From the NCBI GenBank assembly GCA_018679315.1, contig JAHHLF010000013.1, forward strand, positions 1 to 5,304: 5,304 bases of DNA, given 5' to 3'. Below are positions 1 to 5,304 of the stretch, in pieces (within the stretch, counting starts at the first letter, position 1; every line of letters starts with the position of its first letter). The position numbers were made by a program, and so were the translations under genes. Origin of the DNA: Bacteroidia bacterium. GTDB taxonomy: Bacteria; Bacteroidota; Bacteroidia; Flavobacteriales; Flavobacteriaceae. The notes under the pieces were generated by a model that had not been told where the DNA came from, did not search any database, and saw nothing but the letters and a program-made list of their open reading frames with translations.

Positions 1-1
1 G

Positions 2-328
2 TTGATCTTATCTATGTTCTTTTTGTTGTTTACTGTGACAATACAGGCACAGGATGATGGCATGATCGACAAGAAAGCCAATGAATTGTTAAGGGCGTAT
101 CAAGCCGAAGTGGGCCTTACCATTGAACAAGCCACCGAATTCCATAAAGCGATCAAGCATTATTTGATGAAGCGCAAAGAAGTAAAGTCGATGGATGCTT
201 CTGCGCAAGACAAAGCCAGCATGCTAAAAGATGTTTCGGCAATGGAGAACAAGGCCATGGTAACAATTCTCGATATGAAGCAAATGAAGGCCTATAAAAA
301 AATGAAGAAAGAGCTACAACCCATTTAG
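2..328 (+). CDS. Small exported helical protein with LTxxQ motif (5' end probably outside the window)
   Basis: The frame is open to the left edge. The visible start choices are TTG at 2 and ATG at 14, but neither gives a basic n-region before the hydrophobic stretch MFFLLFTVTIQA, so the true start probably lies upstream. A signal peptidase site is likely after IQA, leaving a mature protein of about 90 residues that begins QDDG. The mature part is charged and predicted mostly helical. It carries LTIEQ, which fits the LTxxQ motif of Spy/CpxP-type periplasmic proteins, and ends with a Met- and Lys-rich helix (ILDMKQMKAYKKMKKEL) resembling the region where those proteins have their second repeat. 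A periplasmic chaperone-like or stress-sensing role is an inference from this motif alone. The family match is tentative; that it is a real exported protein is fairly sure. It ends 41 nt before an intrinsic terminator. Confidence 0.72.
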   Translation: MILSMFFLLFTVTIQAQDDGMIDKKANELLRAYQAEVGLTIEQATEFHKAIKHYLMKRKEVKSMDASAQDKASMLKDVSAMENKAMVTILDMKQMKAYKKMKKELQPI

Positions 329-369
329 CCCCTAAAACAAAAGAGTTAAATTTTTAGAACATGTAGTTT

Positions 370-408
370 CCACGTAGTAGAGCATAGCTCACTACGTGGT
401 TTCTTTTT
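370..408 (+). terminator. Intrinsic (Rho-independent) terminator after the first gene
   Basis: A perfect 9-bp stem, CCACGTAGT (370-378) with ACTACGTGG (391-399), encloses a 12-nt loop. It is followed at once by the T-rich tract TTTCTTTTT (400-408). It lies 41 nt after the stop of the first gene and 57 nt before the ATG of the next gene, so it should separate the two transcription units. Confidence 0.85.
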
Positions 409-465
409 ATCCCCATTTTTGCCTACATTCATTTCTTGAAATTCAACCGAAAAATTTCCTTGAAA

Positions 466-3400
466 ATGAGATCAATTCAACAACTACTTATCCTTGGTCT
501 GTGCCTTGTGATGACATCAATCTATGGGCAAAAGAAACAGGACAACCCTTATTCAGGCCTATCCTGGAGAAGCCTTGGACCGGCGCTGACTTCCGGTAGG
601 ATCGCTGATATTGCCATCCATCCCGATAATGAAAATACATGGTATGTAGCCGTAGGTTCCGGAGGGGTCTGGAAAACTACAAATTCGGGAACTACATGGA
701 AGCCTATTTTTGACAGTCAGAAGTCCTATTCCATTGGCTGTGTGACCATCGATCCGAATAATTCCCATACGATCTGGGTAGGATCCGGGGAGAATGTTGG
801 AGGGAGGCATGTTGGTTTTGGCGATGGCATCTATGTCAGCCATGACGATGGTAAGAGTTGGAAGAATAAGGGACTCAAAAAATCAGAACATATCTCCAAG
901 ATCATCGTGCATCCCGATAATCCCAATACCATTTGGGTGGCCGCTCAGGGTCCTTTATGGAGCAAGGGCGGTGAACGCGGGGTTTACAAATCTACCGATG
1001 GAGGCGAGAGCTGGAATCGCACGCTCGGCGATAGCGAATGGGTAGGCGCTACTGATCTCCTGATTGATCCTCGAGATCCACAGGTGCTCTATGCAGCGAC
1101 CTGGCAGCGTCACAGAACCGTTGCTGCGTATTTGGGTGGCGGTCCGGGATCCGGAATTCACAAGAGTACCGATGGGGGAGAGACATGGACGAAACTATCC
1201 TCCGGCATCCCAAAATCTAAGCTGGGGAAGATCGGACTTGCCATGAGTCATTTTGATCCGAATACGATCTATGCAGCTATTGAAACAGACCGACTCAAAG
1301 GCGGGATCTATATGTCTGCAGATGCTGGACACTCCTGGAGCAAACAAAGCAATACGGTATCCGGAGGTACGGGTCCGCATTACTACCAGGAGTTATACGC
1401 TTCCCCTCATCATGATGGCACTTTATACCTGATGAACAATTATGTTCAGGTATCCAAAGACCACGGGAAGAATTTCAGTACGATGAATGAAAAGAAAAAA
1501 CATGTAGACAGTCATGCCATGGCTTTTAAAGCTTCTGATCCCAACTATGTGCTCTTTGGTACCGATGGAGGATTGTATGAAAGTTTTGATCTGACAAAGA
1601 GTTGGAAATATATCCGTAATCTACCAGTGATCCAGTATTACAAAGTAGCTGTCGACGATTCATCTCCATTCTACAAGATCTATGGAGGCACCCAGGATAA
1701 CGGTTCTCATGGCGGTCCGTCGCGGACTCGCTCTTCGGCCGGGATCCTTAATTCCGATTGGTGGGTCACCTTAGGCGCTGATGGACATCAGAGTGCTACT
1801 GAGCCGGGAAATCCCGATATCACCTATGGTGAGTTTCAACAAGGTTGGTTATGGCGTGTAGATCAGACCACGATGGAGACTGTTTTTATACAGCCTCAGC
1901 CTGGAGCAGGGGAACCTGCCGAACGTTTTAATTGGGATGCGCCTATTTTGGTGAGTCCGCATAAACCTACACGTCTGTATTTCGCTTCGCAGCGCGTATG
2001 GCGATCAGAGAACAGGGGGGATGCCTGGACAGCCGTATCACCCGACCTGACGCGTAATCAGGAACGATTAGCCTTGCCGATCATGGGCGGACAGCAGAGC
2101 TGGGATAATGCATGGGATGTAAATGCCATGTCAGTTTATAATACCATCACTTCGCTATCCGAATCTCCCATACAGGAAGGCCTTCTTTACGCCGGAACCG
2201 ATGATGGGATTCTTCAGGTATCAGAAGACGGTGGTGCTAACTGGCGCAGAATTGAATTAGGAAATATAAAAGGAGTTCCGGCAACCCCATTTGTGAATGA
2301 TGTACGTGCCGACCTCTATGATGCCAGTACCGTTTACCTGGTTTTGGACAACCATAAATATGGGGATTACAGACCGTTTCTGTTGAAAAGTACGGACAAG
2401 GGGAGGACCTGGCAATCCATCAATGGAAACCTGCCAAATCCTCTGCTGACTTGGAGAATAGTACAGGACCACGAGCAAAAAAACCTGCTTTTTGCCGCTA
2501 CCGAATACGGGGTGTATATGACACAGGATGGCGGACAAAAGTGGACACAATTAAAGTCGGGCATGCCCACGATTTCCATCAGGGATATAACCATTCAGCG
2601 CAGGGAGAACGACCTGGTTGCCGCTTCCTTTGGGCGGGGCTTTTATGTGTTGGATGATATGAGTCCGCTGAGGAATTATGCAGCCACGGCAGGGCAGGAG
2701 GCTACCTTATTTGATGTAAAACCGGCCTATTGGTATATAGAAGGAGAGGAAGTATACGGACAGGGGAATGCAGAGTATGCGGCAAAGAACCCACCTTATG
2801 GGGCCGTATTCACCTATCATTTGAAAGATTCCATTGCCTCACTCAAATCACAGCGGAAGCTAAGTGAGAAAGGCAAAACAACCGTGCCTTTCCCCGGATG
2901 GGATGCTTTGGAAAAAGAGAAATTACAGGCAAAACCGGCCATTTGGTTTACTGTCAAAGACGCTCAGGGACAGGTTGTGGATATTGTGAAGGGAAAAAAC
3001 AAAAAGGGGTTCAACAGGGTGAGCTGGGGCTTAAGTGTCGCCGATAGGAGTGGCGTACCTTTAAAAGCGCCGCCACCAGTAGAAGATTATTTTTCCTGGG
3101 GAATAAAAGCCACTCCAGGGGATTATACCGTTACCATGTCCAAGGTAGTTGATGGGGAAGAAACGGTTTTGGCCGGTCCGAACGAATTTAAAGTAGTGCC
3201 TTTGGCAAAAGGTGCCTTACCGGGCGCTTCCTATGATGATATCGTAGCCTTCAGAAAAACCTTTGAAGGCTTCCAGCAGGAGATGAGTGCCGTGCAATCT
3301 GTTTTAGATAAAAATCAGCAGAAGGTAAATGCCATGCAACGTGCCTTAACGAAGGCAACGAATCCAACATCTGCCTTGGTGCAGCAATTGCATGAAGCGC

Positions 3401-3696
3401 GATCCTTGCTATTAGTAATAGATACAGAATTAAATGGAAATAAGGCCAAGGCTGAAGTAGGGGAACGAGATGATCCAACCCCCGGATCGGGCGGATTTAT
3501 CGGTACGGTTGCCCTGGCTACCAGCACATACGGACCTACGGATAATCACAAAGCGGCTTTGAATGTGGCGTCTACACAGTTGCAGTCGATCAAAGGCAAA
3601 TTGGATCAGTTTGTGACACAGACCATGCCTTCGTTAGAAGCCGCTGTTAAGGCAGCGGGCGCGCCGTGGATCGAAGGGCAGGGGCTTAAAAATTAA
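466..3696 (+). CDS. Secreted BNR/Asp-box beta-propeller protein (VPS10/sortilin-like, often called WD40/YVTN/BNR-like)
   Basis: The ATG at 466 gives 1076 residues with a good signal peptide (MRSIQQLLILGLCLVMTSIYG, cut near residue 21). An in-frame TTG at 436 would only add ten residues. No lipobox is seen. About ten Asp-boxes (S/T-x-D-x-G-x-x-W) lie near residues 71, 125, 176, 234, 284, 330, 514, 586, 642 and 686; STDGGESW and STDGGETW are the clearest. They indicate two stacked beta-propellers ending at GRGFYVLDD (about 723-731). Residues 780-910 look like an Ig/FlgD-like fold (PAIWFTVKDAQGQ, then PGDYTVTM), and 920-1076 form a mostly helical tail. This architecture is common in Bacteroidota and often labelled glycosyl hydrolase or sortilin-like. 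I cannot assign a sialidase active site, so enzymatic activity is unproven; binding or periplasmic scaffolding is equally possible. The C-terminus (EGQGLKN) shows no recognisable type IX secretion domain, which suggests a periplasmic location. The stop codon overlaps that of the minus-strand gene 3693-3842. Confidence 0.95.
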   Translation: MRSIQQLLILGLCLVMTSIYGQKKQDNPYSGLSWRSLGPALTSGRIADIAIHPDNENTWYVAVGSGGVWKTTNSGTTWKPIFDSQKSYSIGCVTIDPNNSHTIWVGSGENVGGRHVGFGDGIYVSHDDGKSWKNKGLKKSEHISKIIVHPDNPNTIWVAAQGPLWSKGGERGVYKSTDGGESWNRTLGDSEWVGATDLLIDPRDPQVLYAATWQRHRTVAAYLGGGPGSGIHKSTDGGETWTKLSSGIPKSKLGKIGLAMSHFDPNTIYAAIETDRLKGGIYMSADAGHSWSKQSNTVSGGTGPHYYQELYASPHHDGTLYLMNNYVQVSKDHGKNFSTMNEKKKHVDSHAMAFKASDPNYVLFGTDGGLYESFDLTKSWKYIRNLPVIQYYKVAVDDSSPFYKIYGGTQDNGSHGGPSRTRSSAGILNSDWWVTLGADGHQSATEPGNPDITYGEFQQGWLWRVDQTTMETVFIQPQPGAGEPAERFNWDAPILVSPHKPTRLYFASQRVWRSENRGDAWTAVSPDLTRNQERLALPIMGGQQSWDNAWDVNAMSVYNTITSLSESPIQEGLLYAGTDDGILQVSEDGGANWRRIELGNIKGVPATPFVNDVRADLYDASTVYLVLDNHKYGDYRPFLLKSTDKGRTWQSINGNLPNPLLTWRIVQDHEQKNLLFAATEYGVYMTQDGGQKWTQLKSGMPTISIRDITIQRRENDLVAASFGRGFYVLDDMSPLRNYAATAGQEATLFDVKPAYWYIEGEEVYGQGNAEYAAKNPPYGAVFTYHLKDSIASLKSQRKLSEKGKTTVPFPGWDALEKEKLQAKPAIWFTVKDAQGQVVDIVKGKNKKGFNRVSWGLSVADRSGVPLKAPPPVEDYFSWGIKATPGDYTVTMSKVVDGEETVLAGPNEFKVVPLAKGALPGASYDDIVAFRKTFEGFQQEMSAVQSVLDKNQQKVNAMQRALTKATNPTSALVQQLHEARSLLLVIDTELNGNKAKAEVGERDDPTPGSGGFIGTVALATSTYGPTDNHKAALNVASTQLQSIKGKLDQFVTQTMPSLEAAVKAAGAPWIEGQGLKN

Positions 3697-3842
3697 AAAA
3701 GTTGTGGGAGTACGTCAAAGACGTAGCCCAGGAGCCAGTATAGGATTATAAAAACGACCAAGGTGCCGAAGCAACCGCATTTGCCGCCTCCGATCTTCTT
3801 GGCTCCGAAAAAGGCGATTATGGCGCGAACCAGGTTTTTCAT
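3693..3842 (-). CDS. 49-residue membrane peptide with a glycine/CGC motif
   Basis: This minus-strand frame has an ATG at 3842 and a TAA at 3695-3693. The product starts MKNLVRAIIAFFGAKKIGGG (an amphipathic or hydrophobic N-terminus, a KK pair and a triple glycine at 18-20), then KCGCFG with two cysteines at 22 and 24. A single strong membrane segment follows at about 27-42 (TLVVFIILYWLLGYVF), with a short acidic/aromatic tail. It begins 12 nt after the stop of the 63-codon gene, so the two are probably cotranscribed and may act together in the inner membrane. Its stop overlaps the stop of the large propeller gene by 3 nt on the opposite strand (the shared TTAA). The function is unknown. Support comes from the tight spacing and the protein-like sequence; the small size is the main reason for doubt. 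Confidence 0.68.
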   Translation of the reverse strand: MKNLVRAIIAFFGAKKIGGGKCGCFGTLVVFIILYWLLGYVFDVLPQLF

Positions 3843-3854
3843 GTCAATGAGGTG

Positions 3855-4046
3855 CTATGCGAGTGGAGCGACAAGATGTTTCAGGGCTTCATAGACGATG
3901 ACAGCCGGCCATACTATAGCTTTCAGGACGCCTACGACACCTGCCCAAAAAGTGGAAGCAGCCTTAATATAATAGATGGCAGCGCCCAGAATGCCTAAAA
4001 AATAAAAAATTCCGCCACTTCCGGCTTTAGCTTTTGATTTTGACAT
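3855..4046 (-). CDS. 63-residue small membrane protein, first gene of a two-gene unit
   Basis: The ATG at 4046 follows the A-rich leader AAACAACCACA, typical of Bacteroidota, with no clear Shine-Dalgarno sequence. The product has a basic, Ser/Gly-rich cytoplasmic start (MSKSKAKAGSGG). A first hydrophobic segment lies at about 13-28 (IFYFLGILGAAIYYIK) and a second at about 34-56, which contains GVLKAIVWPAVIVYEALK. A two-helix hairpin in the inner membrane is the likely topology. From memory the pattern GVLKAxVWPAxxVYE occurs in small uncharacterised proteins of many bacteria, but I could not check this. The function is unknown. The next gene starts 12 nt downstream, so both are probably expressed from the promoter candidate in the divergent region 4047-4299. 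Confidence 0.8.
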   Translation of the reverse strand: MSKSKAKAGSGGIFYFLGILGAAIYYIKAASTFWAGVVGVLKAIVWPAVIVYEALKHLVAPLA

Positions 4047-4108
4047 TGTGGTTGTTTTAAAGGGTTACGTTAATCCCAATTTGAATACTGTTACCCGGTT
4101 ATTTCTGT

Positions 4109-4140
4109 TGAAGGTAAAAAATGCTGTTCCTTATTGCAAA
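4109..4140 (-). promoter_or_regulatory. Candidate Bacteroidota promoter for the minus-strand small membrane genes
   Basis: Read on the minus strand, TTTG (4140-4137) is followed after 20 nt by TACCTTCA (4116-4109). This matches the -33 box perfectly and keeps TA and TT of the TAnnTTTG -7 box, but its last two bases differ. Transcription would start near 4103, giving a leader of about 57 nt before the ATG at 4046. It is a weak match in A/T-rich DNA, supported by its position and spacing. Confidence 0.3.
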
Positions 4141-4247
4141 AAATTAGACATGAATCCTCAGTTACATATTTTGATTATGTGGGCCTATTCTGGAGTTTTA
4201 CTATATATGTACAAATAATCGATATTATAAAACACTTAGCAGACAAC

Positions 4248-4279
4248 TTTCAGACCGAACCAAAAATAATGTACCTTTT
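4248..4279 (+). promoter_or_regulatory. Candidate Bacteroidota promoter for the gene at 4300
   Basis: TTTC (4248-4251) is followed after 20 nt by TACCTTTT (4272-4279). Each box differs from the Bacteroidota consensus (TTTG, TAnnTTTG) only in its last base, and the spacing is in the usual range. The start site would fall near 4285, leaving a very short leader of about 15 nt before the GTG at 4300. Confidence 0.4.
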
Positions 4280-4299
4280 ACAATTCGAACTACACTAGT

Positions 4300-4644
4300 G
4301 TGAAAGCGTATCTCTACATTTTGGGATTTGGAATTTGTTATTTGGGATTTGCACCTGCTACGCAGGGGCAGACTGCACAGCAAAAGGAGCGCCAGGCTGA
4401 GAAGATAAGTGAGCCCCGCTTATTTGTCTATGATACTACATACCTGGCCAGTGTACAAGCCGAACGGGAAGAATTTCTACGCCAAAAGATCCTGATCGAT
4501 TGCCTGGATATTTCGGATAAAAAACGAGAAAAGCTGATCCGCGATCTGTACAAGCACAAGCGCTCAAAACGACTCAACAAAATTTTGCTTACAGCTACGA
4601 CCTTTGAGGAAGAGGTAGAGGTAACTCCAGAGCACGATAAATAA
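4300..4644 (+). CDS. Small exported helical protein of unknown function, GTG start
   Basis: The frame encodes 114 residues from GTG at 4300. An in-frame TAA at 4267 and no ATG in between make GTG the best start. It also gives a proper signal peptide (MKAYLYILGFGICYLGF, cut near TQG at 21-23). The mature protein is very polar and probably mainly helical. An N-terminal stretch rich in Q, E and K is followed by LFVYDTTYLASVQAEREEFL, then a single cysteine (C68) and the basic helix LDISDKKREKLIRDLYKHKR. The tail is acidic (TFEEEVEVTPEHDK). I do not recognise the family. Like the protein at 2-328 it is a short, charged, exported helical protein, but no sequence similarity is obvious. It stands alone, divergent from the small membrane genes, and is followed by a stem-loop 15 nt after its stop. 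Confidence 0.78.
   Translation: MKAYLYILGFGICYLGFAPATQGQTAQQKERQAEKISEPRLFVYDTTYLASVQAEREEFLRQKILIDCLDISDKKREKLIRDLYKHKRSKRLNKILLTATTFEEEVEVTPEHDK
4320..4351 (+). repeat. 11-bp direct repeat inside the signal-peptide coding region
   Basis: TTTGGGATTTG occurs at 4320-4330 and again at 4341-4351, exactly 21 nt (seven codons) apart. Both copies encode LGF in the hydrophobic core of the signal peptide of the gene at 4300. Slippage between them would keep the frame and change the core by seven residues. It may simply reflect repeated Leu-Gly-Phe codons. Confidence 0.6.
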
Positions 4645-4658
4645 GACAGATTACCTAC

Positions 4659-4687
4659 AAATAGGGATATTCCGAAATATCCTATTT
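4659..4687. terminator. Stem-loop between convergent units, possible bidirectional terminator
   Basis: AAATAGG(G)ATATT at 4659-4671 pairs with AATATCCTATTT at 4676-4687, giving 12 base pairs with one bulged G and a CCGA loop. It lies 15 nt after the stop of the gene at 4300 and 14 nt beyond the end of the decayed minus-strand frame. There is no separate T-tract; only the A/T-rich foot of the stem supplies one in either direction, so termination strength is uncertain. Confidence 0.5.
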
Positions 4688-4700
4688 GACATAATATAAA

Positions 4701-5043
4701 TTATAGAACATCAGGGTGCAATTCTCGTAATAGCGCTATTGGCGATATTTGACATGATTCAGTTATGATCAACAGCGTAGCTGTTTCATAACGTCTTGAA
4801 ATCGACTTAGGAGATTCACGAACACCTTTGAAAAAATCAATTTATTGATCGTGAGTAATTATGTCAAGAGAGCCGATGCCAAACGCTCGATTGTTTTTAA
4901 AATCAAATTGCTTTGCAGCCGCATCGACTCGCACGTAAAATTAAAAGTCCATTAGACGTTCACTTTTTACATCGTATTTTAAACATAATTTGCCATCGCT
5001 ATCTACAGGAATACCCCTATGAAACGATTTATTTTTTGAACAT
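4701..5043 (-). pseudogene. Candidate decayed gene of about 113 codons, family not recognised
   Basis: On the minus strand an ATG at 5043 begins MFKK and stops at once. Removing one A from the six-A run (5037-5032) opens a frame that continues as NKSFHRGIPVDSDGKLCLKY and runs to a final TAA at 4703-4701. Only two in-frame TAA codons interrupt it, at 4943-4941 and 4844-4842. The three open pieces are 33, 32 and 46 codons long and read like protein: the second contains VRVDAAAKQFDFKNNRAFGI, the third GVRESPKSISRRYETATLLI. By hand count, G+C at codon positions 1/2/3 is roughly 60/33/37% in the second piece and 48/41/26% in the third, the order expected of coding DNA. I do not recognise the protein and cannot exclude chance, since each piece is short. 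If real, it faced away from the cotransporter gene, with 61 nt between the two starts. Confidence 0.4.
4762..4792. repeat. 13-bp bulged inverted repeat (hairpin)
   Basis: GTTATGA (4762-4768) pairs with TCATAAC (4786-4792), and AACAGC (4771-4776) pairs with GCTGTT (4780-4785). A two-base bulge (TC) separates the two stems on the left arm and the loop is GTA. There is no T-tract on either side, so it is not a typical terminator. It lies inside the third piece of the decayed minus-strand frame. It could be a structured RNA element, a protein-binding site or a remnant of an interspersed repeat. Confidence 0.6.
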
Positions 5044-5104
5044 AAGAATTAGAATATCTAATTCATTATCATTGTATGAGATAACAATTAAGATTATTAG
5101 GCTT

Positions 5105-5304
5105 ATGGAGGCCAATAAAAGCATGAAGAAGTTTGGCACTTTTGGAGGTGTCTTCACGCCCACCCTATTAACTATTCTGGGGGTTATCATGTATTTGCGC
5201 TTGGGCTGGGTCGTTGGTAATGCAGGGCTTCTCGGTGCTTGGATTATTATAATAATTTCTTTTGCAATTACCCTTTGTACAGCGCTTTCCATGTCGGCAA
5301 TAAC
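5105..5304 (+). CDS. Cation-chloride cotransporter, SLC12/APC type (N-terminal fragment, cut by window end)
   Basis: The ATG at 5105 opens a frame that runs off the window after 66 codons. A second ATG at 5123 would give MKKFGTFGGVFTPTLLTILG and is also possible, since GGAG lies 12 nt before it. The sequence GTFGGVFTPTLLTILGVIMY followed by LRLGWVVGNAGLLGAW is the hallmark first transmembrane region of the cation-chloride cotransporter family (NKCC/KCC relatives within the APC superfamily). A second membrane segment, IIIIISFAITLCTALSM, follows. Full bacterial members usually have around 12 membrane helices, so most of this gene lies outside. The expected role is chloride-coupled cation transport, or amino-acid transport in some bacterial relatives, across the inner membrane. 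The substrate cannot be read from this fragment. Confidence 0.9.
   Translation, partial: MEANKSMKKFGTFGGVFTPTLLTILGVIMYLRLGWVVGNAGLLGAWIIIIISFAITLCTALSMSAI

Larger units (their letters stand above)
4645..5104. other. 460-nt region without an intact gene
   Basis: This stretch separates the GTG-start gene from the cotransporter. It is more A/T-rich than the flanking genes. It contains a terminator-like hairpin (4659-4687), a perfect 12-bp palindrome AATAGCGCTATT (4729-4740), a larger bulged hairpin (4762-4792) and a short inverted repeat ATCAAT-TT-ATTGAT (4836-4849). Most of it (4701-5043) also reads on the minus strand as a broken coding frame, listed separately. I see no tRNA, riboswitch or mobile-element end here, and no convincing promoter for the gene at 5105. 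Confidence 0.7.

Noticed and set aside
414..421. CATTTTTG as a -7 promoter box for the propeller gene
   Set aside because: It resembles TAnnTTTG, but no TTTG-like -33 box lies 19-21 nt upstream, where the terminator stem sits instead.
436..465. TTG at 436 as the start of the propeller gene
   Set aside because: ATG at 466 gives a compact, normal signal peptide, while TTG would add ten residues with no supporting ribosome binding site.
3711..3725. TACGTC-AAA-GACGTA hairpin just after the propeller gene as its terminator
   Set aside because: The stem is only 6 bp, has no T-tract on the plus strand, and lies within the coding sequence of the 49-codon minus-strand gene. On the minus strand the T-run comes about 10 nt after it, too far for a standard terminator.
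4686..4710. TTGACA with a following TATAGA as a sigma-70 promoter
   Set aside because: The spacing is about 12 nt instead of 16-18, and Bacteroidota primary promoters use a different consensus.
4762..4792. Hairpin as an integron attC site
   Set aside because: The outer arms run GTTATGA...TCATAAC, the opposite orientation to the RYYYAAC...GTTRRRY pattern of attC sites, and no integrase or cassette is nearby.
4861..4938. 25-codon plus-strand frame starting MSREPMPNARL
   Set aside because: It is very short, lacks a signal for translation, and overlaps the more coding-like minus-strand frame.
5029..5292. 87-codon minus-strand frame opposite the cotransporter start
   Set aside because: It is the antisense shadow of the cotransporter coding sequence, whose plus-strand translation matches a known transporter family.

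Overview
The window looks like chromosomal DNA of a Bacteroidota bacterium, most likely a flavobacterium or close relative. The reasons are A/T-rich leaders with no clear Shine-Dalgarno sequences, short exported proteins with Flavobacteriia-style signal peptides, a very large secreted BNR/sortilin-type beta-propeller protein, and promoter candidates that only fit the Bacteroidota TTTG / TAnnTTTG pattern. I see no rRNA, tRNA, CRISPR array, insertion sequence or phage gene.

Layout. (1) 2-328: the end of a small exported helical protein with an LTxxQ motif, closed by a strong intrinsic terminator at 370-408. (2) 466-3696: a 1076-residue exported protein with about ten Asp-boxes, an Ig-like region and a helical tail. 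(3) 3693-4046, minus strand: two tiny membrane-protein genes 12 nt apart, of 63 and 49 codons. The second shares its stop region with the propeller gene. (4) 4047-4299: a divergent intergenic region with a promoter candidate on each strand. (5) 4300-4644: a GTG-started small exported helical protein of unknown function. (6) 4645-5104: a 460-nt stretch without an intact gene. It holds hairpins and what reads as the decayed remains of a minus-strand gene of about 113 codons (4701-5043). (7) 5105-5304: the start of an SLC12-type cation-chloride cotransporter, cut by the window edge.

The genes do not form an obvious pathway. Most encode envelope, periplasmic or membrane proteins, but the orientation changes and terminators suggest separate transcription units; only the two minus-strand small genes look like an operon. 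I found no convincing new defence, mobile or biosynthetic system. The points most worth checking are the candidate pseudogene, the small membrane-protein pair (the 49-codon gene is easily missed), and the stem-loop at 4762-4792.
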